Position numbers and translations under genes: made by a program
From: an uncultured Gammaproteobacteria bacterium
Lineage (GTDB): Bacteria; Pseudomonadota; Gammaproteobacteria; Berkiellales; Berkiellaceae
Direction: 5' to 3'
Length of the DNA stretch: 55,711 nucleotides
Assembly: GCA_902826485.1 (NCBI GenBank)
Contig: CADEEZ010000002.1
Span: 162,126 to 217,836, forward strand
In this document: in pieces, positions 25,264 through 34,259 of the stretch
How the letters are laid out: every line of letters starts with the position of its first letter
How positions within the stretch are numbered: the stretch's first letter is position 1
The notes under the pieces: generated by a model
The model's input: the letters and a program-made list of their open reading frames with translations, nothing else
Told to the model about the DNA's origin: nothing
The model's database searches: none

Positions 25264-27513
25264 GTATAAATATATTGGTTTTCCGGCAATCACAGCCTCT
25301 TCTTTGAATTCTGCATAAACTCTCGTGCCGGCATACAGTTTTGATTTGCTTTTTAAGCGTATAAAAGCAAAATTAGGATCATTTTTTTGACTGGGCGGGC
25401 GGTGAATTTTTACCCCGGCATCGTCAACGTTTTTCGCGACATTCATCCCATTTTCATCTAGCATGCTTTTAAAATGTTGTTCAGCACCTGAATCTAAGTT
25501 ATTCACTTTATCCCATACCAAATAAGTATTGGTCGATTTCTTTTTTTGATTTAACCCAAAATAAACAGGCGTAACCGTTTGAGTGGGGTACTGTTTAAAC
25601 CCAATTTCTTTGGCGGTGAAGACGTGAGGACGTGTTGGCGTCTGAAGGGTTAGGGAGTGAGCTTTTCTTGATTTTTCGGATTTTTCAGTTTTTTTAGTCT
25701 TTTCAGTTTTTTCTGGTAAAGAATCGTCTAACAAGAGTTTACTGAGTTTATTTGTTAATTCCTCTGTTGAAGCAACAGGTGAGGTAACCAGCAGAGGACA
25801 GGGGGGAATTAGCTCAGCTTTTTGTTCAATTTCTTGCAGAGGTTTTATCACAAGTTCAGTGCTGGCGCTTGATTCTGTTGGTTTAGAAATTAAAAGCGAG
25901 GGTTTATTTTTGGGTTTGAGCTCAAAAACTTTATGGACAATAATGCCTTGCTGAATAAGTGGAACCAAAACATTTAATTGCTCAGATAAGAGCTCAGACT
26001 TTAAAGGCATGGCATTTAAATTAATGTCTAATTTAATTTGATTGGTTTGTGTAAAATAATGAATGCCACTTATGCTCGCAGGAAATTTTTTTCTGCTATT
26101 TGGTTTTTTGACAGCGTAATTTAGGGAGAGTGAAATTTCTAAGATATCTTTCTGAGCGTCAACTTTAAAAATCATGTGCTCTTTATCTTTCAGATGATTT
26201 TTCAAAAGCATTGAAAATAAATCTAATTTAGTATTTTTTATCCATTTTTGAAAGTCATTATATTCTGAAAATTTCTCGGTATATTGGCAAATTGTGATGC
26301 TTCTATCTAATATGCTTAATGCACTGAAGTGTTGGTTGGGGTTGGCAAGCATGCGGGGTAATAGAAAGGTCAAATTAACAAATATTTTATCTAACAAGCC
26401 ATCTAAATTATTATGCGTGCCGTTTTCTATGGTGTTTAAAAAATCTTCATAATGTTCAATGGCAGAATCATGCGAGCCTCTTTTTGATTCGATGATGGTC
26501 ATATTAAGCTGATATTGAGCAATGAGAACTTGTTTATGCCAGTTGGAATCTATCGTTAAATTTAATTTATCAGAAAATGTTTTTTTGAGTAAATCATGAT
26601 CATCAGAAAGGCATTTTGAGTAAAATTTATCCGAACACCATTCCGCATAATTCAGTTCTTCTAAGGAACTGCTTGGAAAATAAGCTATTTTTTCAGAGGT
26701 GAATAAATATAAGGTATCTAGCGTTGTGATCAATAGTGCACGTTGATTGGTGAAAATTTGGGCATTATCGTTGCTTAACTTTTCTATGTTTTGCTTGATG
26801 ATAACATTATGTAACACCCATTCAAGGATTTTACACCAGTCAGCGCACAGGGGAACAATAGGGCAGTTTTCCAAAGGAGGATAAAATAATAGCATCGCAT
26901 TTATTTTTTGGGTTATTTTAACCAAAGGCATAAAATGGTCTTCGAAATATTCAAATTCGGGAGGGTTGTGTTTAAAGCGCGATTTAAGCTGTTTAATAGA
27001 GGCATTTAAGGCGAAAAGTAAGCTTTGTTTTCTATTATTCGCAACGAATTGAGGATATTGTATATGATCGTCATCTAATGTGTCTATATAGGGTAGCAAA
27101 GGAAATAAATGGTCAAGACGTACACCCTGTTTCAACATGTCAGGATGTGATAGATTGTCTTCAACACAGCTTTCATAATAAGCGTGATTAAATTTGTAGT
27201 AATCGTGATATATGTTTTTTAATTCTTTATGAGAAAATTTTTGAAAAAGCTGCTCATGGGTATTAATGAATTCGAGCTCAGGGTAGAGTAAGAGTAATTG
27301 AGATTTTATTTTTTTATTCGCTTCAAGTAATTTCATTTTTTGAGGCAAAATCAATTTGATGGCGATTTGAGGGTCAATAATTGTATAAAAATCATTGAGG
27401 AGTTTATTGGTGATTTTAATTTGTTCTCGTAGCGTTAAAGAATCAAAGAACATCTTCGCAATAGAAGCATCGCTAAAAATTTCAAGGGGTAAAATAATGG
27501 GTTTTTCAAACAT
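25237..27513 (-). CDS. Large paralogous protein A, unknown function
   Basis: 758 residues, no signal peptide. It begins MFEKPIILPLEIF, has a long helical middle with TPR-like stretches (SAIEHYEDFLNTI), a low-complexity linker (TEKTKKTEKSEKSRKAH), and a C-terminal domain of about 120 residues. The C-terminal domain contains TPVYFGLNQKKKSTNTYLVW, GVKIHRPPSQKNDPNFAFIRLK and GTRVYAEFKEE, and is the best conserved part in paralogue B. I do not recognise the family. The N-terminal L-P-L-E-I-F pattern is faintly F-box-like, too weak to call. The duplication scar upstream shows how the pair arose. The 3' end overlaps the S9 peptidase gene by 27 bases. Confidence 0.82.
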   Translation of the reverse strand: MFEKPIILPLEIFSDASIAKMFFDSLTLREQIKITNKLLNDFYTIIDPQIAIKLILPQKMKLLEANKKIKSQLLLLYPELEFINTHEQLFQKFSHKELKNIYHDYYKFNHAYYESCVEDNLSHPDMLKQGVRLDHLFPLLPYIDTLDDDHIQYPQFVANNRKQSLLFALNASIKQLKSRFKHNPPEFEYFEDHFMPLVKITQKINAMLLFYPPLENCPIVPLCADWCKILEWVLHNVIIKQNIEKLSNDNAQIFTNQRALLITTLDTLYLFTSEKIAYFPSSSLEELNYAEWCSDKFYSKCLSDDHDLLKKTFSDKLNLTIDSNWHKQVLIAQYQLNMTIIESKRGSHDSAIEHYEDFLNTIENGTHNNLDGLLDKIFVNLTFLLPRMLANPNQHFSALSILDRSITICQYTEKFSEYNDFQKWIKNTKLDLFSMLLKNHLKDKEHMIFKVDAQKDILEISLSLNYAVKKPNSRKKFPASISGIHYFTQTNQIKLDINLNAMPLKSELLSEQLNVLVPLIQQGIIVHKVFELKPKNKPSLLISKPTESSASTELVIKPLQEIEQKAELIPPCPLLVTSPVASTEELTNKLSKLLLDDSLPEKTEKTKKTEKSEKSRKAHSLTLQTPTRPHVFTAKEIGFKQYPTQTVTPVYFGLNQKKKSTNTYLVWDKVNNLDSGAEQHFKSMLDENGMNVAKNVDDAGVKIHRPPSQKNDPNFAFIRLKSKSKLYAGTRVYAEFKEEAVIAGKPIYLYSFGKARHK

Positions 27514-27833
27514 AGTGCTACAACCGATCCGTTTAGTAGATAAATATAGGTTAGTTAATTAGAACACGACCTACTGATGGTATGAATATTCTAAATGACC
27601 TAGATCGCTTTAAACAATACTTTAAAGAATAGACTAAAATAGACGGGATTTTGGGCCCTGCTGATAATATTTATCAGCAGACGAAGTCCCACGAGAACCA
27701 AAAGTATTTACTGCCTTTTCGGTAAACTTTTCTTTAAACGTTTTTAAGCTGCCCCATGTTTTTTCAATTGCCGCAAGCAATTCACCCGTGGGGGCTTAGA
27801 GCCCCCATTCTGAAATTCAAAACAGTACCATAG
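27514..27833. other. Spacer between paralogues A and B with duplication scar
   Basis: 320 bases without a gene. Contains a perfect 10-bp hairpin (27658-27680, CTGCTGATAA and TTATCAGCAG), the 104-base sodB remnant, and a second hairpin at 27791-27807 (GGGGGCT, loop TAG, AGCCCCC). Nothing else was seen. Confidence 0.7.
27694..27797 (-). pseudogene. sodB fragment (duplication remnant)
   Basis: These 104 bases match 30372-30475 inside sodB with two mismatches and no gap. The hairpin just to the left (27658-27680) resembles the hairpin after the intact sodB (30115-30145), so the remnant keeps the middle of the gene and its downstream hairpin and has lost the rest. It places a former second sodB upstream of paralogue A, exactly as the intact sodB lies upstream of paralogue B. 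Confidence 0.92.
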
Positions 27834-29738
27834 TTACTTGGGCTTAGTCCGGCCAAATGAATATAAATATACCTTTTTACCTTCATTATTAGGTAAAATA
27901 CTCGTTGTTTCTTCTTTAAATTCGGCAAAAACTCGGGTGCCTCCATATAATTTTGACTTACTTTTTAGTCGTATAAACGCAAAGTTGGGATCATTTTTTT
28001 CACTGGGAGGCCGATGAATTTTTACCCCCGCATCGTCGATGTTTTCTGCGACTTCCACGCCTGTTTCATTTAACATATTTTTAAAATGCTTTTCGCCCTC
28101 AGAATTTAAATTTTTCACTTTGTCCCATACCAAATAAGTATTGGTCGATTTCTTTTTTGGATTAAAGCCAAAATAAACGGGAATAACGGTTTGATCAGAA
28201 TAAAGTTTAAACCCCACTTGTTTGCCCGTAACAGGTGTGGAAGCAACAGGCTTTGAAGGTATTAAAGGTATCGAAGGCATTGGCGTGCTGATAGCGTGTG
28301 TTTTTATAGATTTTTCAGGCGAGGGATCTCTTAATATTAGTTTAGTAAATTTTTCAGTTAATTCGTCCGTTGGGTTAACAGGTATGACCTGGGTCGTAGA
28401 AGTGATAGTTAACTCAGCTTTTTTTTCAGTTTCTTGAACTGGGGAAAGGGGGATAGAGGCCTCAAGAATGCAAGGTAGGGGCTCTTTTTTAGGTTTGGGA
28501 ACAGAAATGCGAGGGGCAATAATAGCTTGCTCAGTCAGATTAGTGATGATTTGTATTTGTTCTTGAAGTAGATCAAATTTTAAGGGCAAGGCATTTAAAT
28601 TGAGATGCAATTTAAGGATATTATGTTTAGTCATATACTCGATATGGCTGATGCCGACAGGGAGTTTTTTTCTATTATTGGGCTTTTTGAGCTGATAGTC
28701 ATTACAGAGGGTGAGTTCAAGTGAGTCTTTTAGGTAGTCAGCCTTAAAGGTTATCTTTTCTTTATCTTTCAAGTTTTGTTTCAACATCAATGAGAAGAGA
28801 TCAATTTTTGTTTTTTGAATCAAATTACGTAATTCATTGAATTGTGCAAATTCCTTTAGTCCTTCGCAAATAGGGACACTTCTGTTTAATAAATTTAGCG
28901 TCCGCTCGTATTCATTTGGATCGGAGAGACCCTTGGGCAAAATAAACGTTAAATTGACATATATTCTATCTAATAGTCCGTTTGACTCATGATTAGGATA
29001 AGATTCTTGGTTTTTTAAAAAATCTTCATAATATTCAATAGCTGTTTCAGGTGATCCTCGTTTAGATTCAATGATAGCCATAACCAAAAAATATCGCGCA
29101 ATTAATTCTTGGTTTTTACCTTTGGGTTCATCTGATATACGATTTTTAAAGGTTTTTTTCAAAATATCCTGGTCGTTAGAAAGACAATATTGATATACCT
29201 TACTCACGCACCACTCGGCATAATTCAATTCTTCTAAGGTACTGTCTTTATGATAAACTAACTTTTCAGAGATGTATAAATAGAGCGTATCAAGCGCAAC
29301 AAACAATAGGGTGCGTTGTATTATAAAAAGTTCAGCATTACTTTCGCTTAGTTGGTCTATTTTTTCTTTTACCATCATATTGCGTAGCAGCCATTCTATT
29401 GTTTTGCACCACTGTGTTGCCATGGGCATAATTTCAGACTTTTCTAAACAGGGCGTGTAATAAAGCATTGCATTTATTTTTTGAGTTATTTTAATGACGG
29501 CAAATAAATGACTTGAAAATTCATGCATGTCAAAATCTGATCTTTTAAAGCGATTTTTTAATAAATTGGCTGATGTGGTTAATGTCTCAAGCATATATTC
29601 TTTTTTTGTTTTTAAGTCTAAAGCAGGCAGTTGAACATAATCGTCATCTAATATATGCATATAAACTAAGGCAGGGTAGAGCTGTTGCACGCTAATGATA
29701 TTTTGGTTCACCGTGAGTTCATTACTTTTTGAAAGCAT
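27834..29738 (-). CDS. C-terminal part of paralogous protein B
   Basis: Longest open frame downstream of the amber codon, 634 residues from an internal ATG at 29738. It lacks the first 115 residues of the family but keeps the helical middle and the conserved C-terminal domain (GVKIHRPPSEKNDPNFAFIR, GTRVFAEFKEE). There is no clear ribosome binding site before 29738, so independent translation is uncertain. Listed separately because it is the piece most likely to be expressed if B is not fully dead. Confidence 0.55.
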   Translation of the reverse strand: MLSKSNELTVNQNIISVQQLYPALVYMHILDDDYVQLPALDLKTKKEYMLETLTTSANLLKNRFKRSDFDMHEFSSHLFAVIKITQKINAMLYYTPCLEKSEIMPMATQWCKTIEWLLRNMMVKEKIDQLSESNAELFIIQRTLLFVALDTLYLYISEKLVYHKDSTLEELNYAEWCVSKVYQYCLSNDQDILKKTFKNRISDEPKGKNQELIARYFLVMAIIESKRGSPETAIEYYEDFLKNQESYPNHESNGLLDRIYVNLTFILPKGLSDPNEYERTLNLLNRSVPICEGLKEFAQFNELRNLIQKTKIDLFSLMLKQNLKDKEKITFKADYLKDSLELTLCNDYQLKKPNNRKKLPVGISHIEYMTKHNILKLHLNLNALPLKFDLLQEQIQIITNLTEQAIIAPRISVPKPKKEPLPCILEASIPLSPVQETEKKAELTITSTTQVIPVNPTDELTEKFTKLILRDPSPEKSIKTHAISTPMPSIPLIPSKPVASTPVTGKQVGFKLYSDQTVIPVYFGFNPKKKSTNTYLVWDKVKNLNSEGEKHFKNMLNETGVEVAENIDDAGVKIHRPPSEKNDPNFAFIRLKSKSKLYGGTRVFAEFKEETTSILPNNEGKKVYLYSFGRTKPK

Positions 29739-30083
29739 GTTTGAGTAATAAGATACGGTCTCCTCATGATAATCTTTGTAAAGTTGTCTTAACGCATTAG
29801 GGTTAAAGCCTTCATGCAGTTGCTAATGTGTTTCGATGGTCGTTAGTTGGGGATATTGGATCTTTAGTTTTACCATTCTGCCGGTTTTGGCGATCATTAA
29901 TTGCTTTTTTTGCGGCACGAGCAGGGGGATGGCAAATTGAGGATAAAGTGTCACGCTAATATCATTCAATAACCTATTCATCACGATAAGATGATCTTCT
30001 AAGCGCAAAGACTTAAAAAATAAAACGGCTTTTAAAGCATTCTTAAAAATATCGAGGGGTATGATTATAGGCTTTTCAAACAT
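27834..30083 (-). pseudogene. Large paralogous protein B, interrupted by an amber codon
   Basis: The reading frame from 30083 to 27834 (about 749 residues) aligns along its length with protein A, starting MFEKPIIIPLDIF against MFEKPIILPLEIF. It is broken by one TAG at 29823-29825. The paralogue has Glu at this site (NTH-E-QLF against ETH-stop-QLH), so a single GAG-to-TAG change explains it. No frameshift or deletion is needed, and the sequence after the stop is still well conserved, so the change is recent, suppressed, or a sequencing error. The C-terminal domain is intact. The function is unknown, as for protein A. Confidence 0.8.
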
Positions 30084-30114
30084 AGATTACTACTTTGCTC
30101 TCGTTAGGGGGAAG

Positions 30115-30145
30115 CACCCCGCTGATAATAGTAACCAGCAGGGTG
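30115..30145 (-). terminator. Hairpin downstream of sodB
   Basis: Ten-base stem (CACCCCGCTG and CAGCAGGGTG, one G-U pair in the minus-strand RNA) around an 11-base loop, directly after the sodB stop. It lacks a strong T-run. A related hairpin follows the sodB remnant at 27658-27680. Confidence 0.55.
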
Positions 30146-30152
30146 GAAATAA

Positions 30153-30737
30153 TTAAGCGGTAAATTGTTTGTTTACAAAATCCCAATTAATGATTTCCCA
30201 CATCGCTTCAACATATTTTGGTCGCGCATTTCTATAATCGATATAGTAAGCATGTTCCCATACATCGACCGTTAACAAAGCCTTTTGGTTTTGTGTCATG
30301 GGTAGGCCAGCATTAGAAGTAGAAACAATGGCCAAGCTGCCATCCTTATTCTTAACGAGCCAAGCCCAACCAGAACCAAAAGTATTTACCGCCGTTTCGG
30401 TAAACTTTTCTTTAAACGTTTTTAAGCTGCCCCATGTTTTTTCAATTGCCGCAAGCAATTCACCCGTGGGGGCTTTGTGGCTGTTAGGTGTCATACAATG
30501 CCAATAAAAAGTATGATTCCATACTTGAGCCGCATTATTAAAAATAGGACCCGGTGAGGCTTTTAGAATAATTTCTTCTAAACTTAAATTCGCAAATTCA
30601 GTAGAGGGCACTAATAAATTTAATTTATCCACGTAGGTTTGATGATGCTTGCCATGATGGTATTCAAGCGTTTCACGTGAAATGATGGGTTGCAAAGCAT
30701 CCAATTCATAGGGTAGTGGGGGTAGGGTAAAAGTCAT
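30153..30737 (-). CDS. sodB: Superoxide dismutase, Fe type
   Basis: Converts superoxide to hydrogen peroxide and oxygen in the cytoplasm. 194 residues from the ATG at 30737, with GGAG just upstream; an in-frame GTG at 30746 overlaps that site and is rejected. Metal ligands are visible: H27 in LEYHHGKHHQTYV, the second His in WNHTFYWHC, and Asp and His in DVWEHAYYIDYR. Family regions AAQVWNHTFYW and GSGWAWLV favour the iron enzyme. A minus-strand promoter precedes it. It works ahead of the peroxiredoxin encoded divergently next door. Confidence 0.96.
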   Translation of the reverse strand: MTFTLPPLPYELDALQPIISRETLEYHHGKHHQTYVDKLNLLVPSTEFANLSLEEIILKASPGPIFNNAAQVWNHTFYWHCMTPNSHKAPTGELLAAIEKTWGSLKTFKEKFTETAVNTFGSGWAWLVKNKDGSLAIVSTSNAGLPMTQNQKALLTVDVWEHAYYIDYRNARPKYVEAMWEIINWDFVNKQFTA

Positions 30738-30771
30738 TATATTCACTCCATTAAGATTCTAGGGCAAGCGT

Positions 30772-30800
30772 AGTCTAAATAGCCTGAGCTTGATTTTCAA
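30772..30800 (-). promoter_or_regulatory. Promoter of sodB
   Basis: Minus-strand TTGAAA (30795-30800), 17-base spacer, TAGACT (30772-30777), 35 bases before the start codon. Confidence 0.6.
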
Positions 30801-30936
30801 TTAAAATAAATTGTTAGACAAATGGATGAATATAGAGTCTAAATGGCTATAACCACCTAGTTAGTATGCTCAAAATTCAGTATAATCACTCCAAACTAAT
30901 CATCATCCTAGTGACTGAACATAAAAGGTTAAATAA

Positions 30937-31290
30937 ATGAGTGCAGATACCTTAGAAAAAATTAAAAGCCAAATAGCGGGCCATAGTTTGTTGCTTTATA
31001 TGAAAGGCACGCCACAATTTCCTCAATGTGGTTTCTCATCTCAAGTGTCGCAAATTTTAAAGTTATGCCAAGCCAATTATGCGTTTGTGAATATTTTAGA
31101 AAACCCGGACATCAGACAAGAATTACCAAAGTATGCCAACTGGCCTACATTTCCACAGTTATATCTCAACGGAACATTAATAGGGGGGTGTGATATCGTC
31201 ACCGAACTTTATGAAAGTGGGGAACTACACACAATGCTGCAGCAAGCGGGTGTAACGCAAGAAAAAGCCAATTTTGTGATGGCCGAATAG
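30937..31290 (+). CDS. grxD: Monothiol glutaredoxin, CGFS type (Grx4)
   Basis: 117 residues with the monothiol active site C31-G-F-S in KGTPQFPQCGFSSQV, the glutathione-binding WPTFPQLY and the GGCDIVTELYESGEL motif. CGFS glutaredoxins bind a bridging [2Fe-2S] cluster with glutathione and pass it to target proteins; they are poor disulfide reductants. AAAAGG precedes the ATG. It lies 32 bases upstream of a peroxiredoxin gene, so the two are probably one transcript for iron-sulfur and oxidative stress upkeep. Confidence 0.95.
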   Translation: MSADTLEKIKSQIAGHSLLLYMKGTPQFPQCGFSSQVSQILKLCQANYAFVNILENPDIRQELPKYANWPTFPQLYLNGTLIGGCDIVTELYESGELHTMLQQAGVTQEKANFVMAE

Positions 31291-31322
31291 ATTTTTAATT
31301 AATGAAAGAGGAATAATGTAAT

Positions 31323-31928
31323 ATGAGTATTTTAGTTGGCCGCAAGGCACCTGATTTCACCACAGCAGCTGTATTAGGCAATGGCGAAATCGTGAATAAT
31401 TTTAACTTGTCTGAAGCCATGTATGAAAAATATGGTTTAGTCTTTTTCTACCCATTAGATTTTACTTTTGTTTGCCCATCTGAGCTTATCGCTTTGGATA
31501 AACGGTTACCTGAGTTTGAAAAGCGAAATGTGGAAGTCATGGCGGTGTCTATCGATTCACAATTCAGCCACTTGGCCTGGAGAAATACCCCTATAAATCA
31601 AGGGGGTATTGGTAAAGTGAACTATACCTTGGTTGCCGATATTAACCATAGTATTTGTCAGGCTTATGGTGTTGAGCACCCTGAAGCAGGTGTGGCTTTT
31701 AGAGGCGCATTTATTATTGATAAAAATGGCATTGTGAGAGCACAATTGGTCAATGATTTACCACTTGGCCGTAATATCGATGAATTATTGCGTTTGGTTG
31801 ATGCGCTACAGTTTCATGAAGAGCATGGCGAAGTTTGCCCAGCCGGGTGGCAGAAGGGTGATACGGGCATGCGAGCGAATCCAGAAGGGGTTGCAAGATA
31901 TTTAGAAGCACACGGAGAAACCCTCTAA
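31323..31928 (+). CDS. 2-Cys peroxiredoxin (AhpC/Prx1 type)
   Basis: 201 residues. The peroxidatic cysteine C51 lies in FYPLDFTFVCPSELIAL; the resolving cysteine C172 lies in EEHGEVCPAGWQKGD, a typical 2-Cys arrangement working across the dimer. It reduces hydrogen peroxide, organic peroxides and peroxynitrite. No AhpF gene is adjacent, so the reductant is probably thioredoxin or another disulfide reductase. Ribosome site GAGGA precedes the ATG at 31323. Likely co-transcribed with grxD and ended by the hairpin at 31971. Confidence 0.95.
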   Translation: MSILVGRKAPDFTTAAVLGNGEIVNNFNLSEAMYEKYGLVFFYPLDFTFVCPSELIALDKRLPEFEKRNVEVMAVSIDSQFSHLAWRNTPINQGGIGKVNYTLVADINHSICQAYGVEHPEAGVAFRGAFIIDKNGIVRAQLVNDLPLGRNIDELLRLVDALQFHEEHGEVCPAGWQKGDTGMRANPEGVARYLEAHGETL

Positions 31929-31970
31929 TGGCCTGTTTTTATTAAGTATTTGATTTTATTCCCGTTATTA

Positions 31971-32002
31971 GCCAATTTGGGGTTTCAAGCCCTCAAATTG
32001 GC
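31971..32002 (+). terminator. Hairpin terminator after the peroxiredoxin gene
   Basis: Twelve-pair stem GCCAATTTGGGG and CCC-T-CAAATTGGC with one bulged base, 42 bases after the stop; TTGTTTTC follows at some distance. Confidence 0.65.
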
Positions 32003-32105
32003 ATCTTGCGTTGTTTTCAGCAAAAGATTATAATTTCAACTAGGTAACTGAGAGCACTAGGTGCATTGGTTACTGTTTCTTTTATTATTTTTAGGACTTT
32101 ATATA

Positions 32106-32480
32106 ATGCGTAATCAAATTTACATCGGCAATTTAGCTTTTACCGCTTCTAAAACTGATCTTCAGACTCTATGTGCAGAATATGGCGAAATCGCTAATAT
32201 CCACATTCCTGTAGACAGAGCTAGTGGCAAACCTCGTGGTTTTGCGTTTGTGACATTTGCCGATGAAGATGCTGCAACTAAATCACTTGCGTTAAACAAC
32301 ATGCAATTCTTAAGCCGTCAAATTCGTGTGAATTTAGCTAATTCACCTAAGCAAGATGATCGTGGTGGCAGCACTGGTGGTCGTCCAAGCGGCGGAGCCG
32401 GTCGTCCATCTGGTGATCGTGGTGGTCGCGGTGGTGATCGTGGTGGTTTCGGCGGTGGCCGTGGTCGTTACGAAGACTAA
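32106..32480 (+). CDS. Glycine-rich RRM RNA-binding protein
   Basis: 124 residues from the ATG at 32106 (AGGA upstream; an in-frame GTG at 32061 is rejected because it would add a hydrophobic lead not found in the family). One RRM domain at residues 3-80 with RNP2 IYIGNL and RNP1 GKPRGFAFVTF, then a Gly/Arg/Asp tail (GGRGGDRGGFGGGRGRYED). Proteins of this kind are cold-induced RNA-binding proteins in cyanobacteria and are scattered in proteobacteria. The stop overlaps the convergent rnt stop by 3 bases. Confidence 0.93.
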   Translation: MRNQIYIGNLAFTASKTDLQTLCAEYGEIANIHIPVDRASGKPRGFAFVTFADEDAATKSLALNNMQFLSRQIRVNLANSPKQDDRGGSTGGRPSGGAGRPSGDRGGRGGDRGGFGGGRGRYED

Positions 32481-33067
32481 TTATTGACGATTTTGCAGAA
32501 TAATTCTGCCGTACGCATAGCGTCATAAATGGCGCTATGTGCTTCGTCTGCATTGTAATCTATTCCTGCAGCCTTCAGTGCTTTAGGTAATACGGTTTGG
32601 CCATAAACAAGCGCACTCAGTGTGGCTGTATCAAAAGAAGTAAAAGCATGAAAAGGGCTTTTAATCTTATTTCTCGCTGCTGCTTCATTAATAAAAGCCA
32701 AATCAAACCAGGCATTGTGTCCTACTAACACGGCATGTGTACAACTGTGTAGCTTTTTGAGCTTTTTAATCTCATCAAAAAGAAATTCTAGCGCCTCTTT
32801 TTCTGGTTTCGCAAACCTAAAAGGATGATAGGGGTCAATTTTGTTGAAGGCCAGGCTTTTGGGATCTAAGCGCGTTTTGTCATGAGGTATAACATGTTCA
32901 TGATAGAGGGCATCAATGCTGAATTGACCCATCTCATCCATTTTTAAACTGACCATTGCAATTTCTAATAAAGCATCTTGTCGGCTATCTATGCCGCCTG
33001 TTTCAACATCGACAACAATAGGCAAAAAACCTCTAAAACGTTCACGGATATATTTGACTGATTTCAT
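32477..33067 (-). CDS. rnt: Ribonuclease T
   Basis: DEDD-family 3'-5' exonuclease that trims the CCA end of tRNA and matures 5S and other stable RNAs. 196 residues from the ATG at 33067. The first exonuclease motif is VVDVETGGID, followed by VGHNAWFDLAF and, near the C-terminus, DEAHSAIYDAMRTAELF with the catalytic His and Asp. The start overlaps the pyrC stop as ATGA, so the two are translationally coupled. The combination pyrC-rnt is familiar from gammaproteobacteria. Confidence 0.95.
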   Translation of the reverse strand: MKSVKYIRERFRGFLPIVVDVETGGIDSRQDALLEIAMVSLKMDEMGQFSIDALYHEHVIPHDKTRLDPKSLAFNKIDPYHPFRFAKPEKEALEFLFDEIKKLKKLHSCTHAVLVGHNAWFDLAFINEAAARNKIKSPFHAFTSFDTATLSALVYGQTVLPKALKAAGIDYNADEAHSAIYDAMRTAELFCKIVNN

Positions 33068-34131
33068 TGTGTACACCAGGTTAAAGTTTGACCAGCCATA
33101 AAGGGCACCACCTCATCTTGTTGAGTAAGGGGTAAGCTTTCGGGGATGAGATTCGTTTGCTTCAGAAGCGCAACCAACGGCGTTTCACTCACCGGCAGCC
33201 CATAAAACTGCGCCCCAAATCGGGTGGCAAAATCGGGTAATAAGCTTAATTTCCCCACTTTATCAAAAGCCATCGCATAATAAGCCAGGGCATCATTAGC
33301 AGAATAGATGCCGGCGCAGCCGCAGGCATTTTCTTTTTTATGTTGTGCGTGGGGGGCAGAATCGGTGCCTAAGAAAAATTTGGGATTGCCAGAAGTGGCC
33401 GCCCACAGCAGCTTTTCTTGATGATGCTTTCGTTTGGCAATAGGCAAACAATAATGATGCGGACGAATTCCTTTATGAAACATATCATTTCTATTGATCA
33501 ACAAATGATGTGCGGTGATGGTCGCGCCGATATGTTTGGGGGCATTTAATACAAAAGCCACCGCTTCTTCTGTGGTGATATGCTCTAATACGATTTTTAG
33601 ATGGGGAAAAGTTTGGGTCAGGTAGGCTAATTCTGTCTCGATAAATACTTTTTCTTTATCAAAGATATCTACATCAGGATGGGTTACTTCACCATGAAGT
33701 TGTAAAACTAAGCCAAGTTCCTGCATACGGCCGAAAATAGGGGCAAGCTTTTTTATGTCACTTATCCCTTTATCAGATAGCGTGGTAGCGCCCATGGGAT
33801 AAAGTTTTATACCATGGATTATCCCACTTGCCTTGGCCAATTCTAGCTCAGAAGGCGCTAAATCGTGTGTGAGATACAAAGTCATGAGTGGGGTAAAGTG
33901 TGCAAGATTCTGAGCTTCTTCCGGGTGCTGTTCTATTAATTTGTCCAGTGTCGCTAAAATCTGTTTTTTATACGCAATGGCTTTATCTACTGAAGTAATA
34001 GGGTTTACTAAATTAGGCATAACCATCACACGGTTAAATTGACGTGCGGCATCATATACGGTTCTATTTAGCGTTTCGCCTTCTCTTAGGTGTATATGCC
34101 AGTCATCAGGCTTGGTTAGGGTTATTTGCAT
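33064..34131 (-). CDS. pyrC: Dihydroorotase (class II)
   Basis: Third step of pyrimidine synthesis: closes carbamoyl-aspartate to dihydroorotate. 355 residues, near E. coli PyrC (348). Zinc ligands are visible in DDWHIHLREG (His-x-His), in KLYPMGAT with the carboxylated lysine, in LQLHGEV, in LEHITTEEAV, and the catalytic Asp in LGTDSAPHAQHKKE. Single start at 34131. It is co-translated with rnt downstream. Confidence 0.96.
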   Translation of the reverse strand: MQITLTKPDDWHIHLREGETLNRTVYDAARQFNRVMVMPNLVNPITSVDKAIAYKKQILATLDKLIEQHPEEAQNLAHFTPLMTLYLTHDLAPSELELAKASGIIHGIKLYPMGATTLSDKGISDIKKLAPIFGRMQELGLVLQLHGEVTHPDVDIFDKEKVFIETELAYLTQTFPHLKIVLEHITTEEAVAFVLNAPKHIGATITAHHLLINRNDMFHKGIRPHHYCLPIAKRKHHQEKLLWAATSGNPKFFLGTDSAPHAQHKKENACGCAGIYSANDALAYYAMAFDKVGKLSLLPDFATRFGAQFYGLPVSETPLVALLKQTNLIPESLPLTQQDEVVPFMAGQTLTWCTQ

Positions 34132-34259
34132 AAAGATTTACTTAAATCCCAAATTTAAACTAAATTTAATATATTTCTAGAGATAAACCAAATAAAGAAA
34201 GATAGTAACTTAAATAAGAATTTTTCTCAAATGAATTGGGTATTAATATAGGGATAAGC

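Noticed and set aside
25237-30083. F-box at the N-terminus of the two large paralogues
   Set aside because: Only a faint L-P-L-E-I-F pattern; not enough positions match to call it.
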